From NCBI RefSeq assembly GCF_004358665.1, contig NZ_SMZR01000009.1:1-59836 (forward strand): DNA of 59,836 nucleotides. Reading direction: 5' to 3'. The position numbers and the translations under genes were made by a program. The notes beneath the pieces are model-generated. The model was not told the DNA's origin and ran no database searches. It was given only the letters and a program-made list of their open reading frames with translations. How positions within the stretch are numbered: position 1 is the first letter of the stretch; the number at the start of each line of letters is the position of its first letter. Shown piece after piece: positions 1 through 6,934 of this stretch. The stretch is from Jeotgalibacillus sp. S-D1. Its GTDB lineage: Bacteria; Bacillota; Bacilli; Bacillales; Jeotgalibacillaceae.

Positions 1-160
1 CTCCGTAAAGTGTTTGATAAAGCTCATTTGTTTCATTTAAAACTTGTATTAACGTTGACGTTTTTGGTTGTTTAGTTTTCAAGGTTCAAGGTGTTTCGTT
101 TGTGTGTTGCTCTCTCAAGCGACTAGAACATCATACCATTTTTTCAAATGTTATGTCAAC
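1..160 (-). promoter_or_regulatory. rRNA operon promoter and 16S leader (16S lies beyond the left edge)
   Basis: On the minus strand a sigma-A type promoter is visible: -35 TTGACA at 154-159 and -10 TATGAT at 130-135 with an 18-bp spacer. The transcript would run out of the window to the left. Positions 66-91 read as a CCTTGAA direct duplication followed by AACTAAACAACC, which resembles the boxA-type antitermination region that precedes 16S genes in Bacillus. The last bases before the edge (TTTACGGAG) are the kind of sequence found just before the mature 16S 5' end. The 16S gene itself is not in the window, so this is inferred from leader similarity and known synteny. Confidence 0.75.
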
Positions 161-267
161 AACTTTTTTAAAGAATATTATTTGTTGATTTATTGCTGCC
201 CTTCAAAAGCGACGCTTATAAATATAGCACCGGTTTAATGGTTGGTCAATACTTTTTAGGAAAAAAG

Positions 268-294
268 ATATTTTTCCGCTTTCCATCATATGCT
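268..294 (+). promoter_or_regulatory. possible sigma-E-type promoter of the pdaB-like gene
   Basis: An ATA at 268-270 and CATATGCT at 287-294 are separated by 16 bp. This fits the loose mother-cell sigma-E pattern (ATA, 16-18 bp, CATACANT). The gene downstream is a sporulation-type gene, which makes such control plausible, but the match is short and was found by eye. Confidence 0.3.
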
Positions 295-329
295 TTTAAA
301 AATGGCAGGTTGTGAAGGAGGCATCTTTT

Positions 330-1046
330 ATGAGAGAGCATTTTTTTAAAAAAGGATATGAAACGGGGATTATTCTGATCATCATCACACTGTTGGTCAT
401 GTTAATTCCCGCCACACCTAATGTAATGAAAGTAGCGGGGGTTTGGCCATCACCTGGAATTGTTTACAAAGGGGATAACGGCATTGCCCTGACATTTAAT
501 GTGGAGCTTGGAGATGATTCGGTCCTTTGGCTGCTGGAAGAGCTGAATAAAGAAGGAATTACTAAAGCCACCTTTTTTCTTGACCCTGCCTGGATTGACC
601 GGCAAAAAGACGTGGTTAAAGAAATTAAGCTTGCCGGTTATGATATCGGAATTTATGACCTTCACCCTACCCGTTATGACACACTGGAGGAAAAAGATAT
701 TGCCAAACACCTTGTTGATTTACGCACATTTTTTAGTGAACATGACCTTGAAGCAGGCTATTATCGGACCAAGGACGAGCTTTTGCCCCCATCCGTTATT
801 AAGATAATGGCAAAGCATGATTTTATTGTAGTGGGTCACCAATTGAATGGCAAAGATCTTTCAGCCAAAAAAAACAACACACTAAAAGGAGCAGTAGTGG
901 AACTTGAGGTGCCAAATAAATTGGAGGATATGAAAAGCAGCTGGAAGGAATGGAGCAGTGTGCTAAATGACAGGGGAAACAATTCCTACGTCACATTGCT
1001 TGAATTATTGGCTTCTTCCGACAGTAAAATCCGTCTGCTTGATTAA
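330..1046 (+). CDS. PdaB-like membrane-anchored polysaccharide deacetylase family protein with degenerate active site
   Basis: The 238-residue protein sits where pdaB lies in Bacillus, next to an rRNA operon and kbaA. The ATG at 330 is chosen because AAGGAGG at 315-321 sits 8 nt upstream. A GTG at 312 would overlap that site. Residues 11-29 form a membrane anchor or uncleaved signal, followed by a NodB-like domain from about residue 45. PdaB proteins are needed to keep spores intact late in sporulation. Here the family motifs are broken: the TFD motif is TFN (55-57), the HxxxH metal motif is replaced by GIYDLHP (107-113), and the RPP motif reads RTKD (146-149). The fold is probably retained, but deacetylase activity is doubtful. 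Confidence 0.75.
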   Translation: MREHFFKKGYETGIILIIITLLVMLIPATPNVMKVAGVWPSPGIVYKGDNGIALTFNVELGDDSVLWLLEELNKEGITKATFFLDPAWIDRQKDVVKEIKLAGYDIGIYDLHPTRYDTLEEKDIAKHLVDLRTFFSEHDLEAGYYRTKDELLPPSVIKIMAKHDFIVVGHQLNGKDLSAKKNNTLKGAVVELEVPNKLEDMKSSWKEWSSVLNDRGNNSYVTLLELLASSDSKIRLLD

Positions 1047-1064
1047 TGGATCTAAAAACAATTG

Positions 1065-1096
1065 GAGCGACTCTTTTTTGAGTCCTTCTTTTTTAT
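1065..1096 (+). terminator. weak intrinsic terminator after the pdaB-like gene
   Basis: GACTC at 1069-1073 pairs with GAGTC at 1080-1084 around a T-rich loop. A further weak GAG/TTC pairing extends the stem, and a T-rich run follows. The stem is short, so efficiency is uncertain. Confidence 0.45.
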
Positions 1097-1145
1097 TTAA
1101 TCCTCTCTACTCAGTACAAATCCTTTTTTTGAATACAATTTGGAA

Positions 1146-1180
1146 TAAAAAAAAGAAAGTCCCTGTTTTAGGACCTTCTT
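1146..1180 (-). terminator. intrinsic terminator after kbaA
   Basis: On the minus strand an imperfect stem AAGGTCCT/AGGGACTT is followed by TTTCTTTTTTTT just after the kbaA stop. It would end kbaA transcription before it converges on the pdaB-like gene. Confidence 0.6.
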
Positions 1181-1192
1181 TAAATGTGTTCA

Positions 1193-1852
1193 TTATTTCA
1201 CCGCAGCTTTTTGTCTGGCAGCTTTTCGGGCTAGCCTTTCTTCACGCTCAACTTGAGATCGCTTATTGTATTTCGGCAATGCCAGCATTTGATATGCATT
1301 CGTAGCAATCAATGTGAACATAATGGTAATCAGCCAGTAGCTCTCATTGCTCCTGAGAACAGGCAGCCATTCCAGCGTCGTGATCACTACCATAAAAAAC
1401 AGCGCGGATGGAAATACAGCCTTTGTTGCCTGTTTTGCTTTTAAAAAAGCAACAAGTAAACCCGCTCCCAAAAGAAAAACAGCTAAACCTATATATGGCA
1501 ATAATGAATCTTCTGCCCCAGCAAATGCTTGAAAACGGAAGTAGACCAAATCAAACAAAACGAATGCAACAAGGACGAGCTGTACAGCATTCCATAATTT
1601 TAAAGAACGAAAAATCCCTAAACCGAATTGATGAATGGTAAGGTAAGCAAAATACCCCATTTGACTTATCACACTGAATGTCATCCCCACACCAATCATC
1701 CATATTACAACCGATATTACTTCAATGGTATCCTGCCCATTTAATAATGCAGCAAGTTCATTCCACCTGACGGCAATCCCAATAATTCCTGTTGTGATTC
1801 CGCCTACGAGTAATGTCATGATAAAAAATCGAATCCAACTTCGGATAGTCAC
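1193..1852 (-). CDS. kbaA: KinB-signalling pathway activation protein KbaA
   Basis: The product is a polytopic membrane protein of about 219 residues with six or seven hydrophobic segments and a basic C-terminal tail. KbaA is known in B. subtilis as a membrane protein that activates the KinB branch of the sporulation phosphorelay. Identity rests on the N-terminal pattern (RSWIRFF), the size and the pdaB-kbaA-gerD-salA order. The GTG start at 1852 is preferred because a GGGGG sequence lies 8 nt upstream and the N-terminus then has the family length. A TTG at 1870 is an alternative start but has a poorly spaced ribosome site. It is divergent from gerD. Confidence 0.85.
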   Translation of the reverse strand: MTIRSWIRFFIMTLLVGGITTGIIGIAVRWNELAALLNGQDTIEVISVVIWMIGVGMTFSVISQMGYFAYLTIHQFGLGIFRSLKLWNAVQLVLVAFVLFDLVYFRFQAFAGAEDSLLPYIGLAVFLLGAGLLVAFLKAKQATKAVFPSALFFMVVITTLEWLPVLRSNESYWLITIMFTLIATNAYQMLALPKYNKRSQVEREERLARKAARQKAAVK

Positions 1853-2001
1853 GTATTTATCCCCCAGCAATTAATTTACAAACTCTCCTTCGATTGTACC
1901 AATCACCATTTGAAAAATCCATGACTACCGTGTGAACGTGCATATTTTCCCCCTGTTTGCAAAAGCTATAAACAAAGAAAATAACATGGGGGTGAACGAC
2001 A

Positions 2002-2676
2002 ATGAAAAGGATATTTACGTTGTCTGCAGGATTGATACTGCTGCTTATGTTGTCTGGCTGTGGCGGCGGCGAAAAAGCTCCCAGCTACGAAGAAACAAAG
2101 CAGATGTTTATCGATTTATTAAAGACAAATGAAGGTAAAAAAGCGATACAGGAATTACTTGCAGATGAAGCCGTAAAAAAAGAGCTTGTACTCGATCAGA
2201 AGGTAGTTACGGATTCAATTGACACGACACTTTTATCTGAAGAAGGCAAAAAGTTTTGGGAGAAGTCCTTTAAGGATCCCGCTTTTGCTGAAGTCATAGC
2301 AAAAAGTATGCAAAAAGAAAATCAAGAATTATTAAAAGATCTTATGAAGGATCCTGAGTACCAAAAAATGATGTTGGAATTATTAAAAGATCCTTCTATT
2401 CAGGAACAAACACTGACGCTGTTAAATAGTCAAACCTATCGTGAGGAAACAAAAAAATTAATGATGGAAGTAATGGAAAGTCCTCTTGTACAAAAACAAA
2501 TGCAGGATATACTGCTTGAAGCGGCTCAAAAGATGGGTCAGGAAGAAGGTAGTGGCGGAGGAGAAGGTCCTGGTCCTGGTCCTGGTCCGGGTACGGGTGG
2601 TTCGGGTGGCAGTCCTAGCGGCGGGTCTGGAGAAGGCGGAGGTGGCAACACCGGAAGCGGCGGGTCTGGAGAATAA
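2002..2676 (+). CDS. gerD: spore germination lipoprotein GerD
   Basis: The 224-residue protein starts with a lipoprotein signal whose lipobox LSGC covers residues 17-20 (lipidated Cys20). A charged, helical middle region rich in repeats such as LLKDP and LMKDP follows. GerD is a spore inner-membrane lipoprotein that helps assemble nutrient germinant receptors into a cluster. From about residue 184 the protein ends in roughly 40 residues of Gly/Pro/Ser, including GPGPGPGPG, which looks disordered. The start is supported by GGGGGTGA just upstream. The gene converges on salA and shares its terminator. Confidence 0.9.
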   Translation: MKRIFTLSAGLILLLMLSGCGGGEKAPSYEETKQMFIDLLKTNEGKKAIQELLADEAVKKELVLDQKVVTDSIDTTLLSEEGKKFWEKSFKDPAFAEVIAKSMQKENQELLKDLMKDPEYQKMMLELLKDPSIQEQTLTLLNSQTYREETKKLMMEVMESPLVQKQMQDILLEAAQKMGQEEGSGGGEGPGPGPGPGTGGSGGSPSGGSGEGGGGNTGSGGSGE

Positions 2677-2694
2677 GGTACCAGCTAAAAACAA

Positions 2695-2736
2695 AACACC
2701 TGACGTGTTCAATATAGAACATGTCAGGTGTTTTTT
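2695..2736. terminator. bidirectional terminator between gerD and salA
   Basis: A near-perfect inverted repeat, AACACCTGAC.TGTTC paired with GAACA.GTCAGGTGTT, surrounds an AATATA loop. A T run lies on the plus-strand side and an A-rich stretch on the other, so it can terminate both convergent genes. Confidence 0.9.
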
Positions 2737-2741
2737 AGGTG

Positions 2742-3794
2742 TTAAGTCCGTTCAATTACCTGCTTGGCAATTTCAGCATACATTTCACCTAACCGGTGAT
2801 CTGCACCATAGACTGAAGGAGCAAAATCATTTTCATCCCAATCAGGCTGCTGCAATGGCAATTTTCCCAGCAGATCGGTTCTCAATTCATCTGCCAGTTT
2901 TTCTCCGCCGCCCTGACCGAATACAAATTCACGTTCACCAGTTTTTTTACTCTCATAGTAGGACATATTTTCTACAACGCCCAGAATGGAATGATCCGTC
3001 TGCAAAGCCATCGCCCCTGCTCTTGCTGCAACAAAAGCGGCTGTTGGATGAGGGGTAGTGACTATAATTTCTTTACTTGACGGAAGCATCGCATGCACGT
3101 CCAACGCCACATCACCTGTGCCAGGCGGAAGGTCGAGCAGGAGATAATCAAGCTCTCCCCACTCCACTTCAGTAAAAAAGCTGTTTAGCATTTTTCCAAG
3201 CATAGGACCGCGCCAAATAACGGGTGCGTTATCCTCCACGAAAAAGGCCATAGAAATAACTTTTACATCAAATCGGTCAACCGGAATAATCCGCTCATCA
3301 CGAACGACCGGGCGTTTATTGATTCCCATCATATCAGGCACACTAAAGCCGTAGATATCAGCATCAATCAGTCCTACTTTTTTGCCCGCACGCGCCAAAG
3401 CGACAGCAAGGTTAACTGAAACAGTTGACTTACCTACTCCTCCTTTGCCGCTGGCTATGGCAATAAATTGCACTTTATTTTCCGGAGACAAAAGATTGTC
3501 TTCCACCGCTTCTCCAGCTTTGCCCCTGAATTGCTCAAGCGCCTCTGGAGGAAGTTCTGTAAAGCGGATACCAACCGATTCAGCGCCCGCTCCTTTAAGC
3601 GCATCTACAACTGCCATTTGCAATTGCATTTGTTCAGGTGTTCCTGTCTTTGCCAAGGCAATTTTTACGCTGACATGCATTTTTTCTTCTTTGATTGAGA
3701 TTTCAACAATCCCGCCAGTTTCAGCAAGTGTTGTATGTAGGATCGGATCATTCATAGAACCGATGAGTTCGTGTACTTGTTGTTCAGTAATCAA
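2742..3794 (-). CDS. salA: Mrp/NBP35-family P-loop ATPase SalA
   Basis: The protein has 350 residues, an N-terminal DUF59-like (MIP18) domain and a C-terminal Mrp ATPase domain with the deviant Walker A GKGGVGKS at about 116-123. Mrp family members carry or transfer Fe-S clusters. In B. subtilis the protein at this locus, SalA, is known as a regulator that represses scoC. The TTG start at 3794 is chosen because GGAGGGG precedes it by 8 nt and the length then matches the B. subtilis protein. The ATG at 3830 would swallow that ribosome site. It lies downstream of cwlD with an 83-bp gap. Confidence 0.9.
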   Translation of the reverse strand: MITEQQVHELIGSMNDPILHTTLAETGGIVEISIKEEKMHVSVKIALAKTGTPEQMQLQMAVVDALKGAGAESVGIRFTELPPEALEQFRGKAGEAVEDNLLSPENKVQFIAIASGKGGVGKSTVSVNLAVALARAGKKVGLIDADIYGFSVPDMMGINKRPVVRDERIIPVDRFDVKVISMAFFVEDNAPVIWRGPMLGKMLNSFFTEVEWGELDYLLLDLPPGTGDVALDVHAMLPSSKEIIVTTPHPTAAFVAARAGAMALQTDHSILGVVENMSYYESKKTGEREFVFGQGGGEKLADELRTDLLGKLPLQQPDWDENDFAPSVYGADHRLGEMYAEIAKQVIERT

Positions 3795-3834
3795 TATTGA
3801 CACCCCTCCGCTGTATTCGTTTACATTCAAACCA

Positions 3835-3843
3835 AGTATAGCA
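3835..3843 (-). promoter_or_regulatory. possible extended -10 promoter of salA
   Basis: The minus strand reads TGCTATACT about 40 bp before the salA start, an extended -10 type element. No good -35 is seen, so the call is tentative. Confidence 0.3.
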
Positions 3844-3877
3844 TAGGAAATAGTGAAAGTCTGCGAAGGGTACTTAC

Positions 3878-4600
3878 TTATTCTGGCTCTTCTTTTATAT
3901 CTTCTTCATTGGAATAATGCCGCAATATCCCCAAATATACCGCCGCTGCTACACGCTGCTGGTATTCATCCTGCAATAGCCAATAACGTTCCTCCGGATT
4001 TGAAAGGAATCCCGCCTCTACTAAAACACCTGGTGTTTTGGCATTACTTAACACGTAGATGCCCTCTATGCTTTTTGCTTGTCTCGTATTCTTCGGCAAG
4101 TGCCTGACAAGTTCATTTTGAACAAAACGCGCAATCCGCTCATTATCATCGTGGAAGCTTGTATAGAATGTTTGAGCCCCGCTCCACTGGGTTTGTGGTA
4201 TAGCATTTAAATGAATGCTAATAAATAAGTCATTGTCTTTGCTATTGACAAGGTCAAGCCTGCGCTTTAAATCCTCTCTTTTTCTTGCCCGGTAGCCCTC
4301 TGTTGATTCTTCAGCCAGGTCGATGTCCCGTTCCCGCGTCAATTTTACGATCGCTCCCTGTTCTTCCAGGTAAGCCCGCAGCTGCTTGGCTATTTTCAGA
4401 GTCAGGTTTTTTTCTAAAATGGTCTCGTAAGAAGCACCGCCATCTGCTCCGCCATGTCCCGGATCGAGTACAATTACCTTTCCTGCCAATGGCATTCTCC
4501 ACTCATCAATCGCACTTATCACAATCCGGTCGACTCGCAAACCAAGACCCGCAACGACTACCGCTACGATTACTAAAAGGGAAATGATACTCTTTTTCAT
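3878..4600 (-). CDS. cwlD: germination-specific N-acetylmuramoyl-L-alanine amidase CwlD
   Basis: The 240-residue protein has an N-terminal signal or membrane segment (about 4-22) and an Amidase_3 domain. Zinc ligands are visible as His49 in DPGHGG, Glu63 and His130 in SIHLNA, and the catalytic Glu195 lies in EAGFLSN. CwlD cleaves peptide side chains from muramic acid and, with a deacetylase, makes the muramic delta-lactam of the spore cortex. The ATG at 4600 is chosen because GGTGGGTGG lies just upstream. An in-frame ATG at 4618 has no ribosome site. Length and position match the family. Confidence 0.93.
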   Translation of the reverse strand: MKKSIISLLVIVAVVVAGLGLRVDRIVISAIDEWRMPLAGKVIVLDPGHGGADGGASYETILEKNLTLKIAKQLRAYLEEQGAIVKLTRERDIDLAEESTEGYRARKREDLKRRLDLVNSKDNDLFISIHLNAIPQTQWSGAQTFYTSFHDDNERIARFVQNELVRHLPKNTRQAKSIEGIYVLSNAKTPGVLVEAGFLSNPEERYWLLQDEYQQRVAAAVYLGILRHYSNEEDIKEEPE

Positions 4601-4685
4601 CTGCCACCCACCCGTCATTTGTGCATGATGGAACAGTATATGCTTGTCTTAACAGGGGTAGAAGCAAAGGTATGAGCGTAAACCA

Positions 4686-4714
4686 CAAAAAAACTCCCAA
4701 CCGAAGTTGAGAGT
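4686..4714 (-). terminator. intrinsic terminator after rpsI
   Basis: On the minus strand ACTCTCAAC-TTCG-GTTGGGAGT forms a stem capped by a TTCG tetraloop and is followed by a run of seven T. It ends the rplM-rpsI transcript. Confidence 0.9.
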
Positions 4715-4730
4715 TTTGTAAAAACAGAAA

Positions 4731-5123
4731 TTAACGTTTTGAGAACTGAGGTGCACGACGAGCGCCTTTAAGACCTGGCTTCTTACGCTCTTTCATACGT
4801 GAGTCACGAGTTAATAGACCCGCACTCTTAAGTGCTCCACGGTATTCTGGGTCAACATGAAGCAATGCACGTGAAATTCCGTGACGGATTGCTCCAGCTT
4901 GTCCAGTGTATCCACCACCATTAACATTTACGAAAATATTGTAGTTACCAAGAGTTTCTGTAATGTTAAGTGGTTGTTTAATTACTTCGCGCAATGCTGC
5001 GAATGGAATGTAGTTTTCAACTTCGCGTCCGTTGATCACGATTTGTCCGTCACCTGGTACTAGACGTACACGTGCAGTAGAACTTTTACGACGACCTGTT
5101 CCGATATATTGAACTTGTGCCAA
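4731..5123 (-). CDS. rpsI: 30S ribosomal protein S9
   Basis: The 130-residue S9 has the family start ([10 protein letters not shown]) and the conserved C-terminal tail ending in [11 protein letters not shown], whose last Arg reaches the P-site tRNA anticodon loop. The start codon is TTG with GAGGAGGG about 8 nt upstream. It follows rplM by 27 bp in a two-gene operon. Confidence 0.97.
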   Translation of the reverse strand: MAQVQYIGTGRRKSSTARVRLVPGDGQIVINGREVENYIPFAALREVIKQPLNITETLGNYNIFVNVNGGGYTGQAGAIRHGISRALLHVDPEYRGALKSAGLLTRDSRMKERKKPGLKGARRAPQFSKR

Positions 5124-5150
5124 GATAATTCCCTCCTCTTTAAATTAAAA

Positions 5151-5588
5151 TTAACCGCGCAGCTCGTAAGCTACTGGTTGTTGTGCTGCGTGTGGGTGTT
5201 CTGCTCCAGCATAAACGTGAAGCTTCTTGAAAATTTGACGTCCAAGAGAATTCTTTGGAAGCATTCCTTTGATCGCTAGTTCAAGCATTTTCGTTGGGTA
5301 GTTTGTACGCATTTCTAATGCAGTACGCTGTTTCAAACCACCTGGGTGCAAGCTGTGACGGTAGTAGATCTTGTCAGTAAGCTTTTTACCTGTAAGGTGA
5401 ATTTTTTCAGCGTTGATGATGATAACGTGATCACCTGTGTCAACGTGTGGAGTGAATGTCGGTTTATTTTTACCACGCAAGATTGCAGCAACTTCACTAG
5501 CAAGACGTCCAAGAGTTTTACCCTCAGCATCTACTACGAGCCACTTGCGCTCTACTTCGTGACCTTTAGCCATAAATGTTGTACGCAT
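5151..5588 (-). CDS. rplM: 50S ribosomal protein L13
   Basis: The 145-residue L13 is complete, from [16 protein letters not shown] to YELRG. L13 is an early-assembly protein of the large subunit. The ATG at 5588 is preceded by AGGAGGT at a normal distance. Upstream in-frame codons up to 5624 would overlap the ribosome site and are rejected. It is the first gene of the rplM-rpsI operon and is preceded by its own promoter and leader. Confidence 0.97.
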   Translation of the reverse strand: MRTTFMAKGHEVERKWLVVDAEGKTLGRLASEVAAILRGKNKPTFTPHVDTGDHVIIINAEKIHLTGKKLTDKIYYRHSLHPGGLKQRTALEMRTNYPTKMLELAIKGMLPKNSLGRQIFKKLHVYAGAEHPHAAQQPVAYELRG

Positions 5589-5594
5589 GAGTTT

Positions 5595-5701
5595 ACCTCC
5601 TAAATAAAGTTTAAAATGTTTCATCTATTCTTTTTGAGCCGTATTTGAACACTTCGCACTGATAAGGTCCGGGTCTCATCAGAGGGGTGAAATACATACC
5701 A
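5595..5701 (-). promoter_or_regulatory. L13-type ribosomal leader RNA
   Basis: The roughly 110-nt transcribed leader between the promoter and rplM can form a hairpin around GATGAGACCCGGACCTTATC. It occupies the place of the L13 leader described in Bacillus, an element thought to let L13 control its own operon. Structure and family were judged by eye and by position only. Confidence 0.5.
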
Positions 5702-5707
5702 TAGGCT

Positions 5708-5736
5708 ATATTATAATGTTTCAACCAGTATGTCAA
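5708..5736 (-). promoter_or_regulatory. sigma-A promoter of rplM-rpsI
   Basis: The minus strand shows -35 TTGACA at 5731-5736 and -10 TAATAT at 5708-5713 with a 17-bp spacer. Confidence 0.75.
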
Positions 5737-5770
5737 GGAAATGTTACACCAGGTTGAGTTGTTATTATAA

Positions 5771-5881
5771 AAGCGGAAACGGGCGTTTAGCTCCGACAGA
5801 CGTAAAGCGCGGTGGCTATTAGGCGCTCTTTGCCTAAATGCCACCGTGACTTACGATCCGAGGAGCTGCCCGGGCGGATAG
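5771..5881. repeat. long stem-loop intergenic repeat element
   Basis: A long imperfect inverted repeat spans 5781-5871. GGGC pairs with GCCC, AGCTCC (5789-5794) with GGAGCT (5862-5867), CGTAA with TTACG, GGTGGC (5811-5816) with GCCACC (5840-5845), and TTAGGC (5819-5824) with GCCTAA (5832-5837), around a 7-nt loop. The outer sequence AAGCGGAAACGGGCG...AGCTCCGAC resembles a family of dispersed hairpin elements that I recall from other Bacillaceae genomes. There is no ORF. It lies between the rplM promoter and the 21-bp repeat array. Confidence 0.6.
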
Positions 5882-5895
5882 GGTGTCCAGTTGAT

Positions 5896-6103
5896 TTTAT
5901 CTAACATCTTTTCCAAGTTATCGATCATCTTTTTAATTTTATCTAACTTAAAAAGTTGTTTATCGATCAAAAATCTATTTTTATCAGTCAAACTGGGTGC
6001 GGATCCACTTTTATCGATCACCTTTTGGGATATATCGATCACTTCTCACCATTTATCGATCATCTACCCAGCTATATCGATCATGCCTGATGCCCTGATC
6101 TAC
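5896..6103. repeat. short array of 21-bp repeats with core TWTATCGATCA
   Basis: Units of 21 bp carry an 11-bp core (TTTATCGATCA or TATATCGATCA) followed by 10 variable bases. Core ATCGATCA or a degenerate form starts at 5899, 5920, 5941, 5962, 5983, then after a 9-bp insertion at 6013, 6034, 6055 and 6076, with a decayed copy near 6098. Perfect ATCGATCA occurs at 5920, 5962, 6013, 6034, 6055 and 6076. The core contains the palindrome ATCGAT. The array fills the gap between the hairpin element and truA, and I see no gene in it. Confidence 0.85.
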
Positions 6104-6171
6104 CGACGACCTGACGCCCCGACCAGTGACCCTTCCAATCCACCACTCCCAAATCCAGACACAGCAACTCC

Positions 6172-6921
6172 TTACCCCCGCTCCCCATACTCGACTTCCC
6201 ACAAATACAAGCCGTGTGGCGGGGCTGTTTTACCGGCTGCGCTCCGGTCTTTGGCTTTTAGCATCGATGGAATGGCATCGGGGTGGTACTTTCCGCTTCC
6301 GATGTCGAGCAGGGTCCCGACCATGATTCTCACCATGTTGTATAAAAACCCGTTTCCTTTAACGATAAAAATCCATTCGGAGCCCTGCTCGATAATATCA
6401 AAGCGTTCGATGGTGCGCACCCGGTCGATCACGGCAGATTTCGCAACGGAGAAGCTTGTAAAATCGTGTTCTCCGATAAAATGCCGGACAGCCTGTCTCA
6501 TCATCTCAAGGTCGACGGTAAGTGGATGATGGACAGCGTAGTGACGTCTGAATGGTGTCGGGAATTCGGCACGGTCGATCACATATCTGTATTCTTTGCC
6601 GGTTGCACCAAAACGCGCATGAAACGTTTCGTCCACTTGTTCGGCACTTTTTACGACAATGTCATTTGGCAGTTTTTGATTCATGATTACAGGCCATCTT
6701 TCGGCCGGTATGCGGTAATCGGTGTCAAAGTGAATCACCTGCCCTACAGCGTGCACACGGGCGTCTGTGCGGCCGCTCGCAGACACACGGGTGGTTTCAC
6801 CCTTGTGAACCTCTGTAAGGGCTTGTTGGAGCTCTCCTTGGACCGTACGCTTGCCGGGCTGCACCTGATAGCCATAAAAGTTTGCCCCGTCGTAGGAGAT
6901 AATACATTTATATCTGGCCAC
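6172..6921 (-). CDS. truA: tRNA pseudouridine synthase A (positions 38-40)
   Basis: The 249-residue protein isomerises uridines at positions 38, 39 and 40 of the tRNA anticodon stem-loop. The catalytic motif GRTDARVHA contains the nucleophile Asp53. The start is GTG at 6921 with AAGGAGG 8 nt upstream. It is the last gene of the ecfA1-ecfA2-ecfT-truA operon, 13 bp after ecfT. No clear terminator is seen between its stop and the 21-bp repeat array. Confidence 0.96.
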   Translation of the reverse strand: MARYKCIISYDGANFYGYQVQPGKRTVQGELQQALTEVHKGETTRVSASGRTDARVHAVGQVIHFDTDYRIPAERWPVIMNQKLPNDIVVKSAEQVDETFHARFGATGKEYRYVIDRAEFPTPFRRHYAVHHPLTVDLEMMRQAVRHFIGEHDFTSFSVAKSAVIDRVRTIERFDIIEQGSEWIFIVKGNGFLYNMVRIMVGTLLDIGSGKYHPDAIPSMLKAKDRSAAGKTAPPHGLYLWEVEYGERG

Positions 6922-6934
6922 AAATCATTCCTCC

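Noticed and set aside
312-329. GTG at 312 as start of the pdaB-like gene
   Set aside because: The GTG overlaps the AAGGAGG ribosome site that serves the ATG at 330.
2486-3058. 190-codon plus-strand frame spanning the gerD tail and the antisense of salA
   Set aside because: It is a shadow of the GC-rich gerD tail and of salA in another frame and crosses a strong terminator.
5891-6529. 212-codon plus-strand frame across the small array and truA
   Set aside because: It runs antisense through truA and begins inside the repeat array; the LSI-like periodicity is a repeat artefact.
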